In this document: one piece after another, positions 5,296-12,396 of the stretch
Layout: each line of letters opens with the position of its first letter
How positions within the stretch are numbered: the first letter of the stretch is position 1
Assembly (NCBI GenBank): GCA_003142495.1
Contig: PLMM01000208.1
Location: 1-13,115, forward strand
Reading direction: 5' to 3'
Length of the DNA: 13,115 nt
Source: Gemmatimonadota bacterium
Lineage (GTDB): Bacteria > Gemmatimonadota > Gemmatimonadetes > Gemmatimonadales > Gemmatimonadaceae
Translations under genes and position numbers: made by a program
Notes under the pieces: model-generated
Seen by the model: only the letters and a program-made list of their open reading frames with translations
What the model was told of the DNA's origin: nothing
The model's database searches: none

Positions 5296-7380
5296 TTACG
5301 GCTGTGGGGACAATGGAGTTACGAGCCCGCCGGTGGTCACCAGCCCCGGCTTGTCCGCAGCCGGCGCGCTCCCCCACGTATCGTTGGACGAGTTGAAATC
5401 GGGAACGGTACCGTCGGGCCACAGGCGCGCGCCCGCCAGCGGCGAACGCACCGGAATCGACGCCGTGTACTGATCGCCGAGGAACCAGATGTCGACCGGG
5501 AGTCGAACTTCCTGAATCGATCCGTCCGCGAGCTTGAGCCTGAGCTCCACCGGAAAGGGAATCGACGTGTGCTTTCGCAGCTGGATCTGCGCGATGTGGT
5601 GCCCATCGCTCGAGATCGTCGCCGCGCTGTCGATGCCGATGTCGAGCACATCGTTGGTGTAAAAGAAGCCGCGCCAGAACCACGCGAGATCCTCCCCCGT
5701 CGAGCTCTCGATCGACCGGAAGAAATCCGCCGGCGTCGGATGCTTGAACGCCCAGCTCGCCGTGTACTCCTTGAACGCCTGATCGAAGCTCGCCTTCCCC
5801 ACGACATGATTGCGCAGCGCGAGCAGCACCGCGCCCGGCTTCCGATAGCCGATCGTCCCCAGCGCCGCCGGCGGCACGCGGTCTGGCGGCGTCATGAGCG
5901 GACGCTGTTCCCCCGCCTGCACGGTCGACTCCCACTCGCCGATGTACAGCGGCCATTGGTAGTGCCTCGGGAAGCGCTGCTCGTTCGAGAAGGCGTTGAT
6001 GTACGTGTTGAAGCCCTCGTCCATCCACGCATAGCGCCGTTCGTTCGACCCGACGATCATCGGGAACCACTCGTGCCCGTGCTCGTGATCGAGTGTACCG
6101 AACACGCCGTTCGGATCCGTCTCCTGCGATGCGTAGTTCACGAACACGATCATCGGATATTCCATACCGCCAACCGGTCCCGCCACCGACGTCGCCTGCG
6201 GATACGGGAACGGGAAGACGAGTCGCGAATACGTCCTGATCGTCCACTGCGTCTCCTCCGCCGCACGCGTCCATTCCGCGCCCGCCTTCGGCCACTCGTA
6301 GTACGCCTGCGTCACGATCCCCTTCCAGCTCGTCGCATCCCAGCGGAAGTCCGGCGCGCCCGCCCACGCGACATCGCGCACGTGCTGCGCGCGAAAGCGC
6401 CACGTCTTCATCCCCTGCGTCGCCACCGGCTTCGACTCGGCCTCGGTGATGATGCGGATCGTCGTGTCGCTGTGCGCGGCACTCGCGAGTCGCGAGCGCT
6501 GCGCGGCGGTGAGCACATCCTGAGAATTCTGCAGCAGCCCGCTCCCCGCCACCACGTAGCCCGCAGGCACCGTGACCGAAAAGTCGATGTCGCCGTACTC
6601 GAGATAGAACTCGCCCTGTCCGAGATATTGGTCCGTGTTCCAGCCGCGAATGTCATCGTAGACATCGACGCGCGGATACCACTGCGCGATCTCGTACAGT
6701 GGACCATCGCGCGCCATGCGATCCGACCCGTGCTCCGGAACCGCGAAGCTGTAGTCCATCGCAATCGTCACCTTGCCGCCGTGCGGCGCGAGCGGCTCCG
6801 CGAGATCCACGCGCATCTGCGTCTCGTGCACCTGGGACGTCGCGCGCGCGCCGTTCGTGACGAGATTCTGAATCTCGTATCCGCCCTCGAATCCCCGGTC
6901 GCCGAATCGCGTGTCCTCGGGAAAGAGCGCGCTCCCCGCGCTTCCACTCTTGTAGAGATTCTGATCGAGCTGCATCCACACGAATCGCAGCGTGTCCGGC
7001 GAATTGTTCGTGTATGCCAGCGACATGTGCGCCTTGATCGTGTGGCGCGCCGTATCGAGCGTCGCCGCGATGTCGTAGTCCGCGCGCTGCTGCCAATAGT
7101 CGGGTCCCGGGCGCCCATCCGCGCTGCGCACGCGGCTCGCTTGAGGCCAGTCCATGCGATCCAGCCGCGAAAACGGATCGGCGCGCGTCATCATCCGCGG
7201 CGAGCCCTCGCCCTGCGTCGTGCGTACCACCGTGACCGGCAGCGACTCGACCCGCACCGGCGCAGGCACCGGAGACGCCGTGCGCGCCGGATGGGAAACG
7301 GGGGAGCACGCAACGACGCTCGCAACCGCGATGAGAACAGGAACACGCACGGGGGACCTGACCATGGCTGAGGATTTCAT
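5296..7380 (-). CDS. M1 family zinc metallopeptidase, lipoprotein
   Basis: This roughly 694-residue protein is an M1 (aminopeptidase N-like) metallopeptidase. The zinc motif is H432-E433-H434-G435-H436 followed by EW, with the third ligand E455 in WMDEGFNTY after the 18-residue spacing typical of M1. GGMEYP (404-409) occupies the place of the GAMEN exopeptidase motif. The N-terminus has a basic start, a hydrophobic stretch (PVLIAVASVVAC) and a lipobox with C25, so it is probably membrane-anchored and faces outward. A proline-rich linker (about 27-60) precedes an all-beta N-terminal domain (about 95-290) and the catalytic domain (about 340-590). Two starts are possible, ATG at 7380 and ATG at 7365; neither has a Shine-Dalgarno sequence, and the shorter form also keeps the signal peptide. 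The longer frame running up to 8592 is an antisense shadow of the aldo/keto reductase. Confidence 0.9.
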   Translation of the reverse strand: MKSSAMVRSPVRVPVLIAVASVVACSPVSHPARTASPVPAPVRVESLPVTVVRTTQGEGSPRMMTRADPFSRLDRMDWPQASRVRSADGRPGPDYWQQRADYDIAATLDTARHTIKAHMSLAYTNNSPDTLRFVWMQLDQNLYKSGSAGSALFPEDTRFGDRGFEGGYEIQNLVTNGARATSQVHETQMRVDLAEPLAPHGGKVTIAMDYSFAVPEHGSDRMARDGPLYEIAQWYPRVDVYDDIRGWNTDQYLGQGEFYLEYGDIDFSVTVPAGYVVAGSGLLQNSQDVLTAAQRSRLASAAHSDTTIRIITEAESKPVATQGMKTWRFRAQHVRDVAWAGAPDFRWDATSWKGIVTQAYYEWPKAGAEWTRAAEETQWTIRTYSRLVFPFPYPQATSVAGPVGGMEYPMIVFVNYASQETDPNGVFGTLDHEHGHEWFPMIVGSNERRYAWMDEGFNTYINAFSNEQRFPRHYQWPLYIGEWESTVQAGEQRPLMTPPDRVPPAALGTIGYRKPGAVLLALRNHVVGKASFDQAFKEYTASWAFKHPTPADFFRSIESSTGEDLAWFWRGFFYTNDVLDIGIDSAATISSDGHHIAQIQLRKHTSIPFPVELRLKLADGSIQEVRLPVDIWFLGDQYTASIPVRSPLAGARLWPDGTVPDFNSSNDTWGSAPAADKPGLVTTGGLVTPLSPQP

Positions 7381-7476
7381 TCCGATAGCGAATAATTTAG
7401 CGAACCACACACGCGCCAATGGCAGGCCGGCCCATGGCCACTTGCTCGCGCACTCGCTCTTCCGTAGCGTGACTGC
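7381..7476. promoter_or_regulatory. Divergent promoter region, peptidase (-) and aldo/keto reductase (+)
   Basis: This 96-base gap must hold promoters for both flanking genes. On the plus strand, TTGCTC (7442-7447), a 17-base spacer and TAGCGT (7465-7470) would start transcription near 7477, the GTG start itself, giving a leaderless mRNA. On the minus strand, TTGGCG (7419-7414) with the AT-rich run 7391-7399 is a candidate for the peptidase. Both matches are weak. Confidence 0.4.
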
Positions 7477-8610
7477 GTGACCACCACCTCTCCCCGCCCG
7501 CGTGCCGCCATGCTCGCCGGCCGCGCCACCCACGCCGGCACCACGCGCTACGGCGCCCGCGCCGCCGCCAAGCTTGCATCCGACTTTCTTCGCCCGCTCA
7601 CCCACGACGGCGTCCTCGTCTCCTCCATCGGACTCGGCAGCTACCTCGGCGAATGCGACGAAGCGGACGACATTCGCTACGCCGACACCGCGCACCACGC
7701 GATCGCGACGGGGATCAACCTGCTCGACACGGCGATCAACTATCGATGCCAGCGCTCCGAGCGCGCCTTCGGGAAGGCGCTCTCGCGCGCAGTCCGCATG
7801 GAGACGGCCGCGCGCGATGAGATCGTCGTGTGCACGAAGGGCGGCTACATCCCGCTCGACGGCACGCAGCCGTCCTCGCGCGAGGAATATCAGGAGTACG
7901 TCAAGCGCGAATACATCGACGCGGGCATCCTTCGCGCCGACGACGTAGTCGCCGGCGGACACTGCCTCGCTCCCGCCTTCCTCGCCAATCAGCTCTCGCG
8001 CAGCCGCACAAACCTCGGCGTCGAAACGATCGATCTCTACTATCTGCACAACCCCGAGCAACAGCTCGACGCCATCGATGATGCGGAGCTCGAACGGCGA
8101 CTGCGCGCGGCCTTCGAGCTGCTCGAAGCGCGCTGCGACGCCGGCGAGATCGGCGGCTACGGATGCGCGACGTGGAACGGTCTCCGCACGCCACCGGGCG
8201 AGCGCGGGCACCTGAGCCTCGCGATGCTCGTGAAAACCGCGCGGGAAATAGCAGGCGCCGATCACCACTTTCACGCCGTGCAGCTCCCCGTCAACCTCGC
8301 GCTCAACGAAGCGGTGCGCACGCCCACGCAGCGCATCGACGATCGCGATCTCACCGTGCTCGAGGCCGCGTCGGAGCTCGGCGTCGCCGTCGTCGCGAGC
8401 GCCACACTGCTCCAGGCGAAGCTCGCGAGCAAGCTCCCGCAGCAGATGCGCGAGGCGCTCCCGGGGCTCACCACCGATGCGCAGCGCGCGATCGCCTTCG
8501 TGCGTGGCCTTCCCGTCATCGCGAGCGCGCTCGTTGGCATGCGCAGCGCGGGGCACGTCCGCGAAAATCTCGGCGCCGCGCGCGCCGGCCACTCACCCCC
8601 GAGCGCGTAG
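7477..8610 (+). CDS. Aldo/keto reductase
   Basis: This 377-residue protein is an NAD(P)H-dependent aldo/keto reductase with the TIM-barrel fold, acting in the cytoplasm on an unknown carbonyl substrate. The catalytic tetrad is present: D84 in LLDTAINY, Y89 in the same segment, K121 in CTKGGY and H191 in YYLHNPE. RSERAFG (93-99) is also typical. The start is uncertain. The GTG at 7477 gives a roughly 40-residue Ala/Arg-rich extension before the barrel, and an ATG at 7510 would shorten it; neither has a ribosome-binding site. The region about 125-170 is longer than in many family members and the cofactor-binding end is divergent, so it belongs to a less-studied branch. Its last 18 bases overlap the 3' end of the convergent phosphoesterase gene. 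It is divergent from the M1 peptidase, with no evident metabolic link. Confidence 0.87.
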   Translation: MTTTSPRPRAAMLAGRATHAGTTRYGARAAAKLASDFLRPLTHDGVLVSSIGLGSYLGECDEADDIRYADTAHHAIATGINLLDTAINYRCQRSERAFGKALSRAVRMETAARDEIVVCTKGGYIPLDGTQPSSREEYQEYVKREYIDAGILRADDVVAGGHCLAPAFLANQLSRSRTNLGVETIDLYYLHNPEQQLDAIDDAELERRLRAAFELLEARCDAGEIGGYGCATWNGLRTPPGERGHLSLAMLVKTAREIAGADHHFHAVQLPVNLALNEAVRTPTQRIDDRDLTVLEAASELGVAVVASATLLQAKLASKLPQQMREALPGLTTDAQRAIAFVRGLPVIASALVGMRSAGHVRENLGAARAGHSPPSA

Positions 8611-9828
8611 CGTTCGAGCGTCGGTGCTCTGCGCGCCCACAATTCCCGCCTGGGCGCCAGTGCGTAGCGTCAGGATCGTCACCTCCGCGCGCGCGCCGAC
8701 GCGAAAGGGAATCCCCCAGTAGTTCGTTCCCGGACTCACGTAGAGCAGCGACTCGCCACGGCGATACACACCCATCGCGAGATCGAGAAAGGGATTCGCG
8801 AGACTCCAGCCAGCGCGATTGATCGAGAGCTGCCCCCAGTGCGTGTGCCCGCTCAGCGTGAGCGCAACGCCGGCGTCCGCCAGCGGTGGCCAGAGCGCCG
8901 GATTGTGCGCGAGCACGATCGTGAACGTTCCCTTCGGAATTCCGGCGAGCGTCGCAGCGATATCCGGCGCGGGCACCGTCGGCGCCGCGCGATGGCCAGC
9001 CGCAGGATCGCCCGTTCCCGCAATCGCGAGCTGCGTTCCACGATGCTCGACGAGCCGGCTCTCGTTCACGAGCGTCGTGTGCGCGAGCGCGCGCAGGCGC
9101 GGGAGCACCGCATCCCACCCTGCGTAGACCTCGTGATTGCCCGCAGTGATGTACACGCCGAGTGGCGCGCTGAGATCGCCGAGCGCGGCGGCGTAAAGTG
9201 AGACGTCCGGCGCGTAATCGTCGATCAGGTCGCCCGCGACGGCGATGAGATCCGGCTTCGCGGCACGAACCGCCGTCGCCACGCTCGCGAGATGCGTGCG
9301 CGAGCTGTGCGGACCGATGTGCGTGTCGCAGAGCTGCGCGATGCAGAGCCCCTCGAGTGCGGGTGGCAGTGAGGGAACCGTCACTGAGAGCGACGTGACT
9401 ACGAGCTTGCGCGACGCCGCATAGCCGCCCAGCGCGAGCAGCGAGTATACCGTGGCGACGATGAAGATGGCGGTGCGGCCGGACGCGCCCGCGGCGCCGA
9501 ACGGCGCGCCTCCGATCGCTCCGATGGCGCCGCCGAGCGCGCTCACGAGCAGGAGCAGCTGCGCGTACCACATGGGGCGAAAAACGAGGAGCCGCGTTCC
9601 CCTCCCCGGATAGTGATTGCTTCCGCGGCTGCGGAAAAACACGGCGAGCGGAATCACCGTCAGCACGAGCGCCGCGGCGCCGACGGGGCGCCACCCGCCC
9701 ACGATCGGCGCGAGCAGCACACCGACGATCACCCAGCTCCCAACGAACATCGACAGGACCACGGTGATCGCCTTGCGCTGCGCGCGCACGAGCGCGGCGC
9801 GCGCGCCGGGGGATCGCTCAGTGCTCAC
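8593..9828 (-). CDS. Membrane-anchored calcineurin-like metallophosphoesterase
   Basis: This 411-residue protein has an N-terminal membrane domain and a C-terminal metallophosphoesterase domain. Four hydrophobic segments lie at about 21-43, 48-65, 87-109 and 119-137. The catalytic domain (about 145-395) shows the dimetal motifs in order: D168-T-H170, GDLIDD (D200), GNHE (N231, H232), AHNP (H308) and GHTHWGQ (H328, H330). The layout resembles the YkuE/YaeI-type phosphoesterases, some of which act on lipid A precursors or other phospholipid-like substrates; the substrate here is not determined. The GTG start at 9828 is well supported by GGAGGA about five bases upstream. The gene begins 21 bases after the lipoprotein stop, so the two form an operon. 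Its 3' end overlaps the aldo/keto reductase by 18 bases on the opposite strand. Confidence 0.9.
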   Translation of the reverse strand: MSTERSPGARAALVRAQRKAITVVLSMFVGSWVIVGVLLAPIVGGWRPVGAAALVLTVIPLAVFFRSRGSNHYPGRGTRLLVFRPMWYAQLLLLVSALGGAIGAIGGAPFGAAGASGRTAIFIVATVYSLLALGGYAASRKLVVTSLSVTVPSLPPALEGLCIAQLCDTHIGPHSSRTHLASVATAVRAAKPDLIAVAGDLIDDYAPDVSLYAAALGDLSAPLGVYITAGNHEVYAGWDAVLPRLRALAHTTLVNESRLVEHRGTQLAIAGTGDPAAGHRAAPTVPAPDIAATLAGIPKGTFTIVLAHNPALWPPLADAGVALTLSGHTHWGQLSINRAGWSLANPFLDLAMGVYRRGESLLYVSPGTNYWGIPFRVGARAEVTILTLRTGAQAGIVGAQSTDARTLRARG

Positions 9829-9849
9829 GCGAATCCTCCGGCGCCAGTG

Positions 9850-10590
9850 CTAATACTTCGGAGTCGCCAGCGGTGTGACGGAGAGGTGCAGATTGTGGTT
9901 CACGCGGATTCCCGCGATCCCGACCGTCGGGAACTTCGACTTCGGAACCGCCGTCACGAGGTTGCCGTCCATGATGAAGTGCACGGTGTCGGGCGCGACA
10001 TGCACGCTCATCTTGTACGTCGCCTTCCCGCTCGCATCCTCCTTCGGAATCTTCGGGCTCGCCGTCCAGTCGACGATCGTCGTGGTATTGTCACCATCAC
10101 GCGTCTTGATGAGATACTCGCCCGTCCCGCGGACGACGAAGTAGCCGTACTTCACCTTGGCGGGATCCGTCAGATTCGAGCCGCCGAGGAAGATGCCGAA
10201 CGCCTCGGGGTGCTTCGGCTTCTCGAGCTGATCGATCGTCGCCGAGACCTGGTACTCGCCCTTGAAGCTGTCCTTCGGGGCGAAGGTGATGTGCGCGGGG
10301 CCAGTCTGGATCTCCCAGCGGCCCGCGTTCGCGGTGTACTTGGCGTCGGTGATCTTGGCGTCCGACTGGTCCGTGACGCCCGTGTAGCCGGCCGGAACTC
10401 CCGTCCCGCCGATCGATTTGTCCGCGTCCATCTTCATGTCGCCGGCCATCTTCATCCCCGTATCGGCGGCGGGGGCCGGAGCGGGCGCGGCTGCAGCGGC
10501 CGCCGTGTCCGCCGGAGCGGCGTCACCCTTTCCCTTTGCGCATGCCGCGACAAGGACGAGCGCGCTCAAAGACCAGAATTTGTTGACCAT
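9850..10590 (-). CDS. DUF1080-like (jelly-roll) lipoprotein
   Basis: This 246-residue protein is a predicted lipoprotein. A hydrophobic signal (about 5-16) ends in the lipobox LVAAC, with C17 as the modified cysteine. An Ala/Pro-rich linker (about 24-43) follows, and then a short Met/Lys/Asp segment with M46, M48, M52 and M54. The folded part (about 75-246) is beta-rich and resembles the concanavalin-like fold of DUF1080 / 3-keto-disaccharide hydrolase proteins (GRWEIQTGPAHITF, YQVSATIDQL, YKMSVHVAPDTVHFIMDG, GIAGIRVNHNLHL). I see no clear catalytic residues, so a carbohydrate-binding role is as likely as an enzymatic one. The ATG at 10590 is well supported by GGGAGG about five bases upstream. 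It is the first gene of an operon with the membrane phosphoesterase. Confidence 0.8.
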   Translation of the reverse strand: MVNKFWSLSALVLVAACAKGKGDAAPADTAAAAAAPAPAPAADTGMKMAGDMKMDADKSIGGTGVPAGYTGVTDQSDAKITDAKYTANAGRWEIQTGPAHITFAPKDSFKGEYQVSATIDQLEKPKHPEAFGIFLGGSNLTDPAKVKYGYFVVRGTGEYLIKTRDGDNTTTIVDWTASPKIPKEDASGKATYKMSVHVAPDTVHFIMDGNLVTAVPKSKFPTVGIAGIRVNHNLHLSVTPLATPKY

Positions 10591-10623
10591 TGTCCTCCCT
10601 CGAAGTGTGATGAAGCCGCCCGG

Positions 10624-10655
10624 AATATACGCGGCCGCGTGCGACGTGACGTCAC
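10624..10655 (-). promoter_or_regulatory. Candidate lipoprotein promoter with palindrome at the -35 position
   Basis: On the minus strand TATATT (10629-10624) is a good -10 match, 33 bases from the lipoprotein ATG. With a 17-base spacer the -35 hexamer would lie at 10652-10647, which is not TTGACA-like. That spot is covered by the perfect 10-bp palindrome GTGACGTCAC (10646-10655). A regulator binding there could either replace the -35 contact or block it. Confidence 0.5.
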
Positions 10656-10800
10656 CTACGTCTGGCGTGCCGACCCGCGTCAGCGCATACTCACTGCGTA
10701 GCCCTGGTCGCGTGCATCGCTGCGCATGCTCGCGCCCGGAAATTGCCGTGAAGGCTGCCCAGTGCAGCGGTCAACTATTTCATCACGCGGAGCACAACGT
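10656..10800. other. Upstream region of the histone-like gene
   Basis: Together with the lipoprotein promoter this forms a 210-base gene-free stretch between divergent genes. GGAG at 10788-10791 is a modest Shine-Dalgarno sequence, nine bases before the ATG at 10801. The run AACTATTT just upstream of it is a possible -10, but no partner -35 is evident. An ATG at 10726 is in frame but adds a cysteine-containing, non-basic leader unlike the rest of the protein. Confidence 0.35.
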
Positions 10801-11214
10801 ATGGCGACCAAGAAGAAAACGGCTCGCAAGTCCGGATCCCGGAAGAAGCGCGCAACGAAGAAGAAGAGCGCCCTGAAAAAGCGCACGGCGAAAAAGGGCA
10901 GCGTTCGTCGTCGCGGCGGGCCGCGCACCAAGAGCTCCATCAAGAAAGCCGGACGTAAAGTCGCGAAGAAGGCGACCCGCAAGGCAGCGAAGAAGGCCGT
11001 CAGGAAAGTTGTGAAGCGCGTGAAGAAAGCGGCTGCACCAAAGAAGCGTCGTCCCGCCAAGCGCAAGCAGTCGACGGTCGCACGCGTGAAGCGCGTTGCA
11101 TCCGAAGTCGGCACGCAGGCGATGGACGCCGGCAAGAGCATGGTCGACGAGGCCAAGAGCATCGGCAGCAGCGTCTACGAGTTCACGTCCGACGCCATCG
11201 ACAAGATCACCTGA
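10801..11214 (+). CDS. Lysine-rich histone H1-like nucleoid protein
   Basis: This 137-residue protein is extremely basic. Residues about 1-92 are dominated by Lys, Arg and Ala in short repeats such as TKKKTARK, KKATRKAAKKA and PAKRKQ, the composition of bacterial histone H1-like proteins that bind DNA non-specifically and compact the nucleoid. The last 45 residues are different: balanced in charge and amphipathic (VASEVGTQAMDAGKSMVDEA, then SIGSSVYEF), probably one or two helices. This two-part design suggests a DNA-binding tail joined to an interaction or oligomerisation helix. I chose the ATG at 10801 over the frame's earlier ATG at 10726 because the protein is basic from that point and GGAG lies upstream. 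A strong terminator follows 30 bases after the stop, so it is a single-gene unit. The DNA-binding role is inferred from composition alone. Confidence 0.82.
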   Translation: MATKKKTARKSGSRKKRATKKKSALKKRTAKKGSVRRRGGPRTKSSIKKAGRKVAKKATRKAAKKAVRKVVKRVKKAAAPKKRRPAKRKQSTVARVKRVASEVGTQAMDAGKSMVDEAKSIGSSVYEFTSDAIDKIT

Positions 11215-11243
11215 CCTGCGTCACGGCGCTGGGCAACGCGATC

Positions 11244-11275
11244 GGGGACAGCGCTATGCTGTCCCCTTTTCGTTT
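11244..11275 (+). terminator. Rho-independent terminator of the histone-like gene
   Basis: GGGGACAGC (11244-11252) pairs perfectly with GCTGTCCCC (11258-11266) around the loop gctat, followed by TTTTCGTTT (11267-11275). It lies 30 bases after the histone-like stop. The loop holds the TAG stop codon (11256-11254) of the convergent hydrolase, whose last residues are encoded in the stem. No T-run follows on the minus strand, so it acts mainly on plus-strand transcripts. Confidence 0.92.
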
Positions 11276-12180
11276 CCGCTCGCGACGCCGGCGAGAAAGT
11301 CGATCACGAGCTGCGCCACTCGATCGCGACAGAAGTCCACGGTGAGTACGTGCCCGCATCCGCTCAGCATTTCGAGCCGCTTCGTGCGCGCGCCGATCGA
11401 TGCGAACGCGCGCGCCGCGACTTCCGGCGTGAGGCGATTGTCCTCGCGCGACTGCACGTAGAGCGTCGGCGCGGTCACGCGCGGCAGCGCCGCGCGCGCC
11501 GCATCCGCAGCGCGAACGAGCTCGCGCACCAGCTGCGGTGTCGTCGCGCCGTACGCGAGCGCCTCCGCGCGCGCAGCGGGATCGTGAATCGATTGCGTCC
11601 CGTCGCCGCCGACGTACGGCATCACCACGCCGATCGCCGGCGCCGCATGCGTGAGCACGCGCATCCATGGCGGCGTGTCGAGATACGGCGCGAGCAGCAC
11701 GAGCGCGGTGAGCGTCGCATCATCCGCCGCGATGCTCGCTGCGAGCGCTCCGCCAAGCGAGAGGCCAACCAGCGCAACGCGCGAGTGACGCGCGCGCATC
11801 GACGCATGCGCGCGCCGCGCCTCCACCAGCCACTCGCTTCCCTTCGATTTCGCGAACTCCGCCAGCGTCCGCCCATGTCCCGGAAGCAGCGGCGCGTCGA
11901 CATCGTAGCCGCGGTCGCGCAGCGCGCGCGCAAGTGACGCCACCGTTTGCGGCGTGTCGCCGAAGCCGTGCAGCAGCACCACACCCATCGACGCGCCGTC
12001 CGCAGCGAGCGCAATCGGCTCCGCACCGCGGATGATGCCGAGCGGGCCGATGGGAAAGCGGCTCCCAACGAGACGGTCGTAGCGCCTGCGCTGCAGAATG
12101 CCCGCGCCCCACAGTATCGCGACGAGCACCACCACCGCGGCGATCGCCGGCACCGCGAACGCCATCGCGAGGACGTGCAT
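11254..12180 (-). CDS. Alpha/beta hydrolase (esterase / monoacylglycerol lipase type), membrane-anchored
   Basis: This 308-residue protein is an alpha/beta hydrolase of the carboxylesterase or monoacylglycerol lipase type. HGFG at 71-74 forms the oxyanion region, S141 in GLSLGG is the nucleophile, D247 in SREDN the acid and H277 in GCGHVLTVD the base. PLLPGHGRT (97-105) matches the PGHG segment common in these lipases. A strongly hydrophobic stretch at about 5-29 followed by RRR (31-33) looks like a membrane anchor that leaves the enzyme on the cytoplasmic side. The ATG at 12180 has no clear Shine-Dalgarno sequence; a second ATG at 12165 is possible. Only about 20 bases separate the start from the end of the upstream terminator, so its promoter is unclear. 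The stop codon lies in the loop of the convergent terminator. The substrate is unknown. Confidence 0.88.
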   Translation of the reverse strand: MHVLAMAFAVPAIAAVVVLVAILWGAGILQRRRYDRLVGSRFPIGPLGIIRGAEPIALAADGASMGVVLLHGFGDTPQTVASLARALRDRGYDVDAPLLPGHGRTLAEFAKSKGSEWLVEARRAHASMRARHSRVALVGLSLGGALAASIAADDATLTALVLLAPYLDTPPWMRVLTHAAPAIGVVMPYVGGDGTQSIHDPAARAEALAYGATTPQLVRELVRAADAARAALPRVTAPTLYVQSREDNRLTPEVAARAFASIGARTKRLEMLSGCGHVLTVDFCRDRVAQLVIDFLAGVASGNEKGTA

Positions 12181-12198
12181 TACTTCGCTCGCACGCCC

Positions 12199-12240
12199 GA
12201 AAAAGAAACGGGGGCGGAAGCCGTCAGGCTACCGTCCCCC
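12199..12240 (-). terminator. Rho-independent terminator downstream of thrB
   Basis: On the minus strand a GC-rich hairpin (12240-12210) is followed by GTTTCTTTTTC (12209-12199). The stem has five G-C pairs (12210-12214 with 12236-12240), a bulged T at 12235, three more pairs, one A-A mismatch and a four-pair tip (12219-12222 with 12227-12230) closed by the loop gtca. It lies about 160 bases after the thrB stop and directly before the hydrolase start. Confidence 0.78.
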
Positions 12241-12396
12241 GCTCTCGCATCCCCCCCACGAGGACGCAATGCGATTGCTTCGATGCCGACACCGGTTCGC
12301 GTCCCCAACGCTACTACGGCGCGTTTCATCTCTCGCCGCACCCGCTTTGCAACTCCCGCGCCGTCGCGCTCCGTGCCCGCCATCAAGTCGTCACGC
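12241..12396. other. Gene-free stretch after thrB
   Basis: With the terminator this is a 216-base interval without a convincing gene. A plus-strand ORF of 47 codons from ATG 12269 has AGGA four bases upstream but an Arg/Pro/Ala-rich composition without pattern. A 68-codon minus-strand ORF (12386-12180) reads through the terminator hairpin. I see no RNA gene. Confidence 0.4.

Noticed and set aside
5182..7371. Plus-strand ORF of 729 codons opposite the M1 peptidase
   Set aside because: It is Arg/His-rich shadow sequence without domains; the minus strand has a complete zinc peptidase with signal peptide.
7381..8592. N-terminal extension of the peptidase frame up to 8592
   Set aside because: It would precede a clear lipoprotein signal peptide and is antisense to a complete aldo/keto reductase.
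9613..10701. Plus-strand ORF of 362 codons opposite the lipoprotein and phosphoesterase starts
   Set aside because: It covers two minus-strand genes with strong ribosome-binding sites and recognisable features, and has no domain itself.
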